Of a stretch of DNA of 64,000 nucleotides, positions 57,062 through 64,000 are shown piece by piece. The DNA is from Actinoplanes sp. NBRC 103695 (GTDB lineage: Bacteria; Actinomycetota; Actinomycetes; Mycobacteriales; Micromonosporaceae): positions 57,286-121,285 of the forward strand of contig NZ_BSTL01000011.1 of the NCBI RefSeq assembly GCF_030269485.1. Direction: 5' to 3'. A model generated the notes under the pieces. The model did not search any database. It had not been told where the DNA came from and saw nothing but the letters and a program-made list of their open reading frames with translations. The first letter of the stretch is position 1, and every line of letters starts with the position of its first letter. The position numbers and the translations under genes are program-made.

Positions 57062-57250
57062 GTCGGGTTCCTCCGCCGGGGGATGCGCATAAGCGCTCGG
57101 TACGGTGCCCTTTCGAGCTGCATTCTGCGTGGATCTCCCGCGCCCACGCAACAGTCGAGTCACGTTCGCGCAGCCGAGATCTTTGCTTCGCCGCTTTTCG
57201 CGCACTAATGTGCACACTCTTATCACGGAACGTGCATCGAGGAGTGGTGG

Positions 57251-58036
57251 GTGGATCGGTACGCGCGGTGGAATGCCCTGCTCGAGCTACTCGCCGAGAG
57301 CGGGCGGGTGACCGTCGAGGACGCGGCCGCACGGCTGGACGTGTCCCAGGCCACGATCCGCCGCGACTTCGACCAGCTCGCCCAGCAGCAGATGATCACC
57401 CGGACCCGGGGCGGCGCGGTCGCCAACGGCGTCTCGTACGACCTGCCACTGCGCTACAAGAGCGCCAAGCACTCGGCCGAGAAGCAGCGCATCGGCGAGG
57501 CGGCGGCCCGGATGGTCGAGCCCGGGACGGTGGTCGGGCTCAACGGCGGCACCACGATGACCGAGGTCGCCCGGGCCCTGGCGGTCCGCCCCGACCTCAA
57601 CACCAGCGGCGAGGGCGCCCAGCTCACCGTGGTGACCAACGCCCTGAACATCGCCAACGAGCTGCTCGTCCGCTCCCGGATGAAGATCGTGGTGGCCGGC
57701 GGCGTGGTCCGCCCGCAGTCCTTCGAGCTGGTCGGGCCGCTCGGCGGCGCGCTGCTCAAGGAGGTCACCCTGGACGTCGTGCTGCTCGGCGTGGACGCGC
57801 TGGACGTCGAGCTCGGCGCGGCCGCCCACCACGAGGGCGAGGCCGCGATGAACAGCCTGATGGTCGCCCGGGCCAAGCGGGTCGTGGTGATCGCCGACTC
57901 GTCCAAGCTGGGCGGTCACGCCTTCGCCCGGATCTGCCCGATCAGCAAGGTCGAGGTGCTGGTCACCGACAACAGCGCCCCGGAGAGTGCGTTGAACGCT
58001 TTCCGCGAGGCGGGCGTTCAGGTGGTCGTCGCCTGA
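57251..58036 (+). CDS. DeoR-family regulator of the amino-sugar operon
   Basis: This 261-residue regulator has an N-terminal DeoR HTH (VTVEDAAARLDVSQATIRRDFDQLAQQ, about 16-42) and a C-terminal DeoRC sugar-phosphate sensor with GLNGGTTMTEVARAL, VTNALNIANEL and GVDALDVELGAAAHHEGEAAMN. Similar AgaR/NagR-type proteins repress amino-sugar genes and respond to a phosphorylated intermediate. GTG 57251 follows GGAG. It diverges from the SIS gene; the 189-bp gap contains GCACTAATGTGC and other TG/CA-rich words that may be operators. Confidence 0.9.
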   Translation: MDRYARWNALLELLAESGRVTVEDAAARLDVSQATIRRDFDQLAQQQMITRTRGGAVANGVSYDLPLRYKSAKHSAEKQRIGEAAARMVEPGTVVGLNGGTTMTEVARALAVRPDLNTSGEGAQLTVVTNALNIANELLVRSRMKIVVAGGVVRPQSFELVGPLGGALLKEVTLDVVLLGVDALDVELGAAAHHEGEAAMNSLMVARAKRVVVIADSSKLGGHAFARICPISKVEVLVTDNSAPESALNAFREAGVQVVVA

Positions 58037-58110
58037 TGCCCTGTTGCACATTCGCTTCCGAGGCGTTGACCTGCGTCGGAATTTGAAACGAGGCACATAG
58101 GGTCACTTCC

Positions 58111-59094
58111 GTGACCGCCGTACTCGAGATCGAAGGTCTGCGGAAGTCCTATCGCAGCCGCAAGGGGGTACGCCGGGCGCTGGACGGCTTTGACATGGTC
58201 GTCGAGGCGGGTCAGGTGCACGGCTTCCTCGGGCCCAACGGCTCAGGCAAGACCACCACCTTGCGTACGCTGCTGGGCCTGATCAAGCCGAACGGCGGTC
58301 GCATGGCGATCCTCGGCCGGGAGCTTCCCGCGCACCTGCCCGACGTGGCCGGACAGGTCGGCGCGATCGTCGAGAGCCCGCAGTTCTTCCTGCCGTTCAC
58401 CGCCCGCGACACGCTGTCGCTGCTGGCCGACGCCGGCGGGGTGGACCGCCGGCGGATCGACGAGGTGCTCGAACTGGTCGGGCTGCGCGACCGCGCCAAG
58501 GACCGGGTGAAGACCTACTCGCTCGGCATGAAACAGCGGCTCGCGGTGGCGTCCGCGCTGCTCAAGAACCCGAAGCTGCTCATTCTCGACGAGCCGGCGA
58601 ACGGGCTCGACCCGGGCGGGATCCGGGAGATGCGCTCGCTGATGCGCACCCTCAGCGAATCCGGCATGACGGTGGTGCTGTCCAGCCACATCCTCGGCGA
58701 GATCCAGCTGATCTGCGACTCGGTCACCATCATCTCGGCCGGGCGCCGGGTGGCCGCCGGGTCGGTGGCCGAGGTGCTCGCGACCCACAGGTCGGCTGCT
58801 GTCCGCGTACGCGTGGAACCCGGTGTTGATCTGCTGGCCGTGGCCGAGCTGCTGCGGTCGGCGGGCGCGCCCCAGGTCACCCCGGCCGAGGACCACGTCA
58901 TGGTCGGCGGCGTGGAACGACCGGCCTGGATCACCTGGGTGCTCGCGCAGCACGAGGTGTGGGTGAGCGAGCTCGCGCCGGTCGCGGTCGACCTGGAGAG
59001 CGTCTTCCTGGAGCTGACCGGGACCGCGCCGGTGCGAGGCGAGAGCCGGCAGGTCGACGAGACCACGGCCGCGAGCGGCGGGTGGGGACGATGA
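58111..59094 (+). CDS. ABC exporter ATP-binding protein
   Basis: The 327-residue ATPase belongs to the CcmA/DRI exporter type: Walker A FLGPNGSGKTTT (about 45-56), signature TYSLGMKQRL, Walker B LLILDEPANGLDP, switch His SSHILG. A C-terminal domain of about 90 residues is typical of drug- or lipid-export ATPases. GTG start. The TGA overlaps the permease ATG (ATGA). Confidence 0.92.
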   Translation: MTAVLEIEGLRKSYRSRKGVRRALDGFDMVVEAGQVHGFLGPNGSGKTTTLRTLLGLIKPNGGRMAILGRELPAHLPDVAGQVGAIVESPQFFLPFTARDTLSLLADAGGVDRRRIDEVLELVGLRDRAKDRVKTYSLGMKQRLAVASALLKNPKLLILDEPANGLDPGGIREMRSLMRTLSESGMTVVLSSHILGEIQLICDSVTIISAGRRVAAGSVAEVLATHRSAAVRVRVEPGVDLLAVAELLRSAGAPQVTPAEDHVMVGGVERPAWITWVLAQHEVWVSELAPVAVDLESVFLELTGTAPVRGESRQVDETTAASGGWGR

Positions 59095-60092
59095 GCCTGG
59101 CGACGGCGGAGTTGCGCCGGCTCACCAAGCGGCGGTTCGTGCGCTGGCTGGTGGCCGGGACGATGGCGGTGATGGTCGCGATCGCGGCCGGCTTCTTCCT
59201 CAGCAACGAGAAGGTCGGCCCGAGGCAGATCGCCGAGGCCAAGGTGGCGGCCGAGCGCGAGTACCAGGACACGGTGCGCCAGGCCGAGCAGGAGCGGCGG
59301 AACTGCGAGCTGGCGCCCGGCACCAACGGCTACCCCGCCGACTGCACGCAGCTCACCCCGCCGCAGCCCCAGGACTTCCCGCTGGACTGGTACCTGCCGT
59401 CGTCGTTCGTCTTCAAGAGCGACTTCGGCGCCGTGATCACCACCTTCGCCGCGATCTTCGTGCTCCTCGGGTTCGTGGTCGGCGCTTCCTACGTGGGCGC
59501 CGAGTGGAGCAGCGGCAGCATGATGAACCTGCTGCTCTGGCGTCCGCGCCGGCTGCAGGTGCTGGCCACCAAGCTCGGTGTGCTGCTCGGCGCGATGACG
59601 GCGCTGAGCGCGGTGGTCGCGGTGCTCTGGACGCTCACCTTCGTCGTGATCGCGAGGCTGCGCGGCACCACCGACGGGATGACCGCCGGCGGCTGGCGAT
59701 CGACCGCGCTGACCGAGGTCCGGGCGATCGTGCTGATCCTGCTCGGCGCGGCGATCGGCTTCGGGCTGGCGTCGCTCGGCCGGCACACCGCGGTCGCGCT
59801 CGGCGTGGCGGCCGGGGTCGTCGTGGTCCTGCAGTTCGGCCTCTACCTGGTGCTCAGCAACGCGGATGTGCCGTACAGCGAGATCTGGCTGCTGCCGGTC
59901 TGGGCGTTCGCCTGGATGAGCAAGGAGGTCAAGCTGGAGAACTACAACTCCTGCAACTACTCCGGGGTCAACGGCTGCGTACCCGACTCGTTGACGCTGA
60001 CCTGGCCGATGGCCGGCGCGCTGTGGGCGGTGATCTTCATCGTCATTGTGGGTGCCGCTATGTGGACTATGCGTAACAGAGACGTCGCTTGA
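59091..60092 (+). CDS. ABC-2 type permease
   Basis: This 333-residue permease has an N-terminal helix (about 18-38), a large external charged loop (about 45-110, with two cysteines in RNCELAPG and YPADCTQL), then five helices. The ABC-2 motif VGASYVGAEWSSGSMMNLLLWRPRR is present. A second external loop, NYNSCNYSGVNGCVPD, may form disulfides. It pairs with the ATPase by overlap. Substrate unknown. Confidence 0.9.
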   Translation: MSLATAELRRLTKRRFVRWLVAGTMAVMVAIAAGFFLSNEKVGPRQIAEAKVAAEREYQDTVRQAEQERRNCELAPGTNGYPADCTQLTPPQPQDFPLDWYLPSSFVFKSDFGAVITTFAAIFVLLGFVVGASYVGAEWSSGSMMNLLLWRPRRLQVLATKLGVLLGAMTALSAVVAVLWTLTFVVIARLRGTTDGMTAGGWRSTALTEVRAIVLILLGAAIGFGLASLGRHTAVALGVAAGVVVVLQFGLYLVLSNADVPYSEIWLLPVWAFAWMSKEVKLENYNSCNYSGVNGCVPDSLTLTWPMAGALWAVIFIVIVGAAMWTMRNRDVA

Positions 60093-60148
60093 GGTAGCTT
60101 GAGGATCGAGTCGATACGATGCTCTTCGATCCCACGCTCAGGAGCACC

Positions 60149-60496
60149 ATGCACCCCGAAACGCCGCCGTCCGATGTGGAGCGGCCGGACCCTTCCGTGC
60201 CGTCGCAGCGGCCGCCCGCGCCTTGCCCGGCCGCGCACCCGGCCGAGGCGCCGGCCGCCCCTGCCCCTGCCCTCTCGGAGCGGGAGCTGCGGATCCTCGC
60301 CTTCGAGTCGAAGTGGTGGCGGCACGCGGGCAGCAAGGAGCAGGCGATCCGGGACACCTTCGAGCTGTCCTCGACCCGCTACTACCAGCTGCTGAACGCG
60401 TTGCTGGACAATCCGGGCGCGCTCGAGCACGACCCGGTGCTGGTCGGCCGGCTGCGGCGGTTGCGCTCCACCCGGGCCCGCACCCGCCGCCGCTGA
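60149..60496 (+). CDS. DUF3263 protein
   Basis: This 115-residue protein has a Pro-rich N-terminus and the DUF3263 core: LSERELRILAFESKWWRHAG, KEQAIRDTFELSSTRYYQLLN, and an Arg-rich end. The core looks like a helix-turn-helix and is restricted to actinobacteria, suggesting nucleic-acid binding; function unproven. ATG 60149 follows AGGAG; ATG 60119 would add ten residues. Its stop directly abuts the end of the convergent TetR gene. Confidence 0.85.
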   Translation: MHPETPPSDVERPDPSVPSQRPPAPCPAAHPAEAPAAPAPALSERELRILAFESKWWRHAGSKEQAIRDTFELSSTRYYQLLNALLDNPGALEHDPVLVGRLRRLRSTRARTRRR

Positions 60497-61063
60497 TCAG
60501 ACGCGGATTGTCCGGACCAGCTCGGCGACGTACCCGTCGGTGACCTCCTGCCCGGTGACCAGCGCCCGGTAATAGATCGGGCCCACCAGGCGATCGACCA
60601 GTGCGTCCAGGTCCGCGCCGGCGGACAGACCGCCCCGCTCGATCGCTCGCTCCAGCGGCAGCCGGTCACGTTCCCGCTGCCGGTCCAGATGCACGGCCCG
60701 CAGCCGGGCGGCCAGCGCCGGATCGTGCTGGGCCTCGGCGGTGAGCGCCCGGAACACCGCTCCCGCGTCCGACTCGGTCAGGAACCGGGCCAGCCGCCGG
60801 AGGTGTTCCCGGTAGTCCCGCTCGAGGTCACCGGTGTCCGGCGGCGTCAGCTCCTCGGCGGCGTCCTCGACAAACGCCTCCAGCAGGATCTCGGTCTTCG
60901 ACGACCACCAGCGGTAGACGGTCTGTTTCGCCACCCCCGCGCGCTGGGCGATGCCCTCGATCGTGAGCTTGGCGAAACCCCGCTCGACCAGCAGGTCGTC
61001 GGCCGCCTCGAGCACGCTGCGCCGGGCCTCTTCGCTGCGGCCGTGGCGGTTCCCGTGATGCAC
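60497..61063 (-). CDS. TetR-family regulator
   Basis: This 188-residue repressor has an N-terminal TetR HTH (RRSVLEAADDLLVERGFAKLTIEGIAQRAGVAKQTVYRWWSSK, about 15-57) and a TetR_C-like helical ligand domain. It diverges from a methyltransferase gene; between them lies a perfect 24-bp palindrome, the probable operator for both. Ligand unknown. It converges with DUF3263 with no intergenic base. Confidence 0.9.
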   Translation of the reverse strand: MHHGNRHGRSEEARRSVLEAADDLLVERGFAKLTIEGIAQRAGVAKQTVYRWWSSKTEILLEAFVEDAAEELTPPDTGDLERDYREHLRRLARFLTESDAGAVFRALTAEAQHDPALAARLRAVHLDRQRERDRLPLERAIERGGLSAGADLDALVDRLVGPIYYRALVTGQEVTDGYVAELVRTIRV

Positions 61064-61086
61064 CGGCCCAGGCTAGCGCCATCTTG

Positions 61087-61110
61087 AGTAGACGCAACGT
61101 TGCGTCTACT
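61087..61110. promoter_or_regulatory. Perfect 24-bp palindrome, probable TetR operator
   Basis: The half-site AGTAGACGCAAC is followed immediately by its exact complement. It lies 23 bp from the TetR start and 8 bp before the methyltransferase ATG, so a bound repressor would block both genes. The TAGACG/CGTCTA words may also overlap the promoter -10 of the divergent pair. Confidence 0.88.
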
Positions 61111-61118
61111 CTTTGGGC

Positions 61119-61763
61119 ATGACTTCTCTTCTTCTCGCGGAACCACTTCGCGGCGTCCTGGACCGACTGCACGCCGGGGCCGAGCGCGACGACCGGCTGG
61201 AGATCCCGCCGCTGCCCGACGACGCCAGCGACCAGGAACGAGCCGACGCGCTGGCCGAGGTCTACATGCCCGTCTCGGCCGAGGGCGGCAGGCTGCTGTA
61301 CGCACTGACCCGCGCGGCCCGCCCGCAGACGGTGGTGGAGTTCGGCACGTCCTACGGAATCTCCACGCTCTACCTCGCCGCCGCCGTCCGCGACAACGGC
61401 GTCGGACGGGTGGTGACCACCGAGCTGAGCGCGGTCAAGATCGAGGCGGCGCGGGCCAACCTCGCCGAAGCGGGCGTCGCCGACCTGGTCACGGTCCTGC
61501 CCGGCGACGCCCAGGAGACCCTCGCCGACCTGGAAGGACCGATCGGCGTGCTGCTGCTCGACGGCTGGAAACCGGTGTGCCTGCCGGTGCTCCGGCTGCT
61601 CGAGGACCGCTTGGCGCCGGGCGCGGTAGTGGTCGGCGACGACTCCACGTTCACGAGCATGAAGGAGTACGTCGACTATGTGCGCGACCCGGCCAACGGC
61701 TACGTGAGCGTCGACTTCCCCGTCGAGGACGGCATGGAGATCAGCTCACGGGTCGGTGGCTGA
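61119..61763 (+). CDS. Class I SAM-dependent O-methyltransferase
   Basis: This 214-residue enzyme resembles COMT-like O-methyltransferases: VVEFGTSYGISTLYLAAAV (motif I), VVTTELSAVKIEAARANLAEAG, VTVLPGDAQETL, and GVLLLDGWKPVCLPVLRLLE, VVGDDSTF. The acceptor is not evident. The TetR operator ends 8 bp before the ATG, leaving no room for a normal ribosome site; the transcript may be leaderless. Its 3' end overlaps the convergent PAP2 gene by 23 bp. Confidence 0.9.
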   Translation: MTSLLLAEPLRGVLDRLHAGAERDDRLEIPPLPDDASDQERADALAEVYMPVSAEGGRLLYALTRAARPQTVVEFGTSYGISTLYLAAAVRDNGVGRVVTTELSAVKIEAARANLAEAGVADLVTVLPGDAQETLADLEGPIGVLLLDGWKPVCLPVLRLLEDRLAPGAVVVGDDSTFTSMKEYVDYVRDPANGYVSVDFPVEDGMEISSRVGG

Positions 61764-62448
61764 CCTGGCGTCCGGCCTCGAACCTGGTCAGCCACCGCGG
61801 GAGCGGGAACGTCTCCCACGGCACCCGGGCCAGCAACCGGGCCAGCACCAGCCCGAGGAACAGCCCCGCGATCGAGTCGGTGATCCAGTGCCAGCTCAGA
61901 TAGGTGGTCGTGCAGAAGACGATCACCGGCGGCAGCACGCGCAGCGCGACCACCACTCGCGGGCCCAGCGCGCCGACCAGTCCGGCCAGCAGGAACGCGA
62001 TCACCGCGTACCAGACGACCGCGTTCGCCACGTGGCCGGACGGGTAGCTCATGCCGTACTGGCCGACCGCCGCCTCGTTGAACAGGACCGTCCGGTCGGG
62101 GCCGGTGAAGGCCGGCGCCGCCCGCTGGAAGAGGATCTTCGCCGGGCCGATCGTCACGTAGGTGAGCGCCGCCGTGGCCAAGAACACCAGCATCGGCCGC
62201 ACCGAGCGGCGGCGCCAGGCCAGCAGGACGGCCAGCGTCACCGTGAGCGGCATCAGCAGCCAGCCGCCCTGGCCCAGGCTGTTGAGGACCCGGGCGATCC
62301 AGTACGCCATCGGCGGCCGGTGCGCGGCCGACCAGTCCGACACGGCCGCGTCGGCACCGAGCAGATGTCCCTGCGCCAGCAGCACGGTGAGCAGCACGAA
62401 CCCGGCCGCGAACACGAGGTCGGGCCACCAGCTGCGCGGTCGGGTCAC
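61741..62448 (-). CDS. PAP2-family phosphatase with altered first motif
   Basis: This 235-residue protein has six helices and PAP2 motifs 2 and 3: SYPSGH and LSWHWITDSIAG. Motif 1 reads KILFQRAAP where K-x6-R-P is expected, so the second Arg is Ala, as in some other actinobacterial members. Expected role is dephosphorylation of lipid phosphates such as undecaprenyl pyrophosphate or phosphatidic acid at the membrane. GTG 62448 chosen; ends inside the convergent methyltransferase gene. Confidence 0.85.
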   Translation of the reverse strand: MTRPRSWWPDLVFAAGFVLLTVLLAQGHLLGADAAVSDWSAAHRPPMAYWIARVLNSLGQGGWLLMPLTVTLAVLLAWRRRSVRPMLVFLATAALTYVTIGPAKILFQRAAPAFTGPDRTVLFNEAAVGQYGMSYPSGHVANAVVWYAVIAFLLAGLVGALGPRVVVALRVLPPVIVFCTTTYLSWHWITDSIAGLFLGLVLARLLARVPWETFPLPRWLTRFEAGRQVSHRPVS

Positions 62449-62461
62449 GCGACCACGGTAC

Positions 62462-63892
62462 CTACAGCTTGCTCGCCAGCTGCCGGGACAGCAGATCGGC
62501 GCGCACCCCGGAGTTGGGGCAGCCGCCGAAGTGGTGCAGGGCGACCACCTTGTTCGTCTTGCGGGACAGCACCGGCGAGCCGGACGAGCCGCCCTCGGTG
62601 TCGCAGTAGTAGGAGACGTCCGAGTCCGCCGTGTAGCCGGTGTAGCCGGGGTCGGACACCCCGCAGTTGTCCGCCTTGTCGCCCAGCACACCGGCGATGC
62701 GCGCCGGATCGCCGGCCGGGTGCTGCGGCACGTACAGCGGCTGGCCCTTCGCCGGGCGGGCCGTGTCCAGCGTCAGAAAGCCGAACTTCTGCACGGCCTT
62801 GAAGTTCTCCACCGTGAACAGCGTGTAGTCGAGCGTGCGGTTGGTGGCCAGCACCTGGTCACCCCACACCTTCGTCGGCTTGTACGTGTCGTAGCCGCCG
62901 CACGCCGCGCACTGGTAGTTGAACCAGACCTCCGTGTCGTAGGCGGTGTCCGAGCTGTCGAAGCAGTGGTTGTTGGTGAGCATCCGGTTCTTCGTGCCGA
63001 CCCGCCAGCCTGTGCACAGCTCGGTACCGTCGATCAGCAGCCGGGCGACCGCCTTGGACCGGGTGTAGGCGACCGGGTCCTTCGCCTTGTAACAGACCGC
63101 GTCCCGCGATTCGTCCGAGCCGCAGACCGATTCCTCGCGGCCCGTGCGGCCCGGCGCGGTGAGACTCTCCTCGGGCACACCCTTCTGTTCGGTACGCGAG
63201 AAGCCACGCGCCGCCCGGTCCACCCGGACCCCGAGATCTTTGGCCAGCGAGTGTTGGCCGAGCGAGCGCGCGCCCAGCGGGTCGGCGGTCCGGTGCACCT
63301 CCACCACGGCGGTGTCGCCGGTCACGGACATCGCCCACTTGTCCACCGACATGCCCTCGAGCAGCGGCGGAGCGTCGTACCGGTAGGACTCCTCGCCCTC
63401 GGCGTCGGAGACCGTGACGTAGTCGCCGGGCAGCATCATCATGCGGTCGAAGTGCAGCTTCACGTACGAGGCGCCGGGGTAGCGGAAGCTCTCCCTGGCG
63501 GGCTTCCGGGCGTACCCCAGGATTTTGCCGACCGTGAGCAGCTCACCCACCTTTTGCCGGCCCTTGGCGGCGGCCGCGGCCGCGCTCTCCTCGACGATCT
63601 CGCGCTTCTGCTTGACCGGTTCGGCGTGCGTGCGCGGGTCCTCGCTCTCCGGCAGCTTCTCGCCGGCGGTTTTCCTCCGGGGGATGCTCTGCTGCTGCGG
63701 TCGCGCCTCGGTCGCGGCGCCGGTCCCGGCCTCGGCCAGGGACACCGGGGTACGGTCCGCGGCCGTCGCCTCGTGCCAGGCGCCGACCGGCCGCAGTTCG
63801 TCGGCCTGCTGCTTCCAGGCCACCGTGCCCGCTGAACCCACGAGTACCAGGGCGGCGCACGCCCCCACGGCGAGGCCGGTCTTGCGTCGCAT
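62462..63892 (-). CDS. Secreted trypsin-like serine protease with long N-terminal region
   Basis: The 476-residue protein has a signal peptide or anchor (RRKTGLAVGACAALVLVGSAGTVA) and about 240 residues of charged pro-region. A chymotrypsin-like domain follows: SKAVARLLIDGTELCTGWRVG, the catalytic His in TNNHCF, Asp in TLDYTLF and Ser in EGGSSGSPVL. It resembles lysyl-endopeptidase-like trypsin-family enzymes, with many paired cysteines (CAACGG, DNCGV, YYCDT, GGCPN). ATG 63892 follows GGGAGC; two ATGs further upstream lack such a site. It starts 14 bp upstream of the PAP2 gene and may be co-transcribed with it. Confidence 0.9.
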   Translation of the reverse strand: MRRKTGLAVGACAALVLVGSAGTVAWKQQADELRPVGAWHEATAADRTPVSLAEAGTGAATEARPQQQSIPRRKTAGEKLPESEDPRTHAEPVKQKREIVEESAAAAAAKGRQKVGELLTVGKILGYARKPARESFRYPGASYVKLHFDRMMMLPGDYVTVSDAEGEESYRYDAPPLLEGMSVDKWAMSVTGDTAVVEVHRTADPLGARSLGQHSLAKDLGVRVDRAARGFSRTEQKGVPEESLTAPGRTGREESVCGSDESRDAVCYKAKDPVAYTRSKAVARLLIDGTELCTGWRVGTKNRMLTNNHCFDSSDTAYDTEVWFNYQCAACGGYDTYKPTKVWGDQVLATNRTLDYTLFTVENFKAVQKFGFLTLDTARPAKGQPLYVPQHPAGDPARIAGVLGDKADNCGVSDPGYTGYTADSDVSYYCDTEGGSSGSPVLSRKTNKVVALHHFGGCPNSGVRADLLSRQLASKL

Positions 63893-64000
63893 GCTGCTCC
63901 CGAAGCTCATGAAAGGCACATAAAGGCCAATACGGCGATCTGGCAGTGTGTGTAACGAGCCACGTGCGGCAGCGTCGCGCGCCGGAGACCGTGCACACTG

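Noticed and set aside
57062..57250. DasR (dre) operator between the SIS and DeoR genes
   Set aside because: No match to the ACTGGTCTAGACCACT-like pattern; local regulation by the DeoR protein is more likely.
55221..57332. A 703-codon reading covering the ROK gene and upstream
   Set aside because: The N-terminal half is an out-of-frame shadow of the SIS gene; the ROK protein starts at 56150.

Overview
The window is high-GC DNA with mostly GTG/ATG starts, many 1-4 bp stop/start overlaps, and Actinobacteria-specific genes: mycothiol synthase MshD, GlnR, an HbhA-like protein, DUF2516, DUF3263, LmeA/DUF2993 and an MDF-tailed GroEL. I read it as the chromosome of a filamentous actinobacterium, most likely in or near the Micromonosporaceae (Actinoplanes-like). 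The genus is inferred, not proven. I see no rRNA or tRNA gene, transposase, prophage or CRISPR array.

Layout. 1-551: repeat-rich, no gene. 0.5-5.9 kb: a BKACE/asparaginase pair, a block with the same order as M. tuberculosis Rv0474-Rv0476 (XRE regulator, HbhA-like, DUF2516), a hydrolase and two envelope proteins. 6.0-9.8 kb: a secreted GH127-lectin enzyme and a membrane-anchored unknown. 9.8-15 kb: a sulfur/nitrogen/thiol block resembling Rv0814c-Rv0819 (sseC, cysA2-type sulfurtransferase with a Cys-rich leader peptide, lmeA, glnR, mshD). 15-23 kb: phosphate uptake (pstSCAB behind a PHO-box-like repeat, then the second system DUF47-pit), with a NUDIX hydrolase and a Gfo/Idh/MocA dehydrogenase between. 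23-29.6 kb: a degenerate PI-PLC-like protein, an ECF41 sigma factor, DUF402, a DinG-like helicase, a repeat-filled gap, an AI-2E family membrane protein and a GroES-like protein. 29.7-36 kb: a PrsW-type protease with an 18-unit PGYG tail, a FUSC protein, an HD hydrolase, DUF4031 and glpD. 36-40 kb: groEL under two CIRCE operators, two acetyltransferases and an HExxH protein. 40-48 kb: a SAM-riboswitch-controlled threonine synthase homologue, an ABC exporter whose ATPase is fused to a surface hydrolase, and a CDC48-like AAA ATPase. 48-53 kb: an AraC/SnoaL pair, an FAD monooxygenase with a divergent AraC regulator, then 1.2 kb of non-coding repeats including a foldback element. 53-58 kb: a secreted EEP-family enzyme and an amino-sugar operon (SIS, ROK kinase, NagA) divergent from a DeoR regulator. 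58-64 kb: an ABC exporter, DUF3263, a TetR/methyltransferase pair around a perfect palindrome, a PAP2 protein and a secreted trypsin-like protease.

How the parts work together. Phosphate (pst, pit, glpD), nitrogen (glnR) and sulfur/thiol metabolism (sulfurtransferase, mshD, SAM riboswitch) are strongly represented. Two of the clearest regulatory signals are RNA-level sulfur sensors: the Cys-rich leader and the S-box. The most unusual sequence-level items are a dispersed intergenic repeat family seen at three loci, a 41-bp tandem duplication that chained TAATG stop/start junctions into 13-codon mini-ORFs, and the absence of a sulfur-carrier gene beside the SAM-riboswitch-controlled ThrC/MetM-like enzyme.
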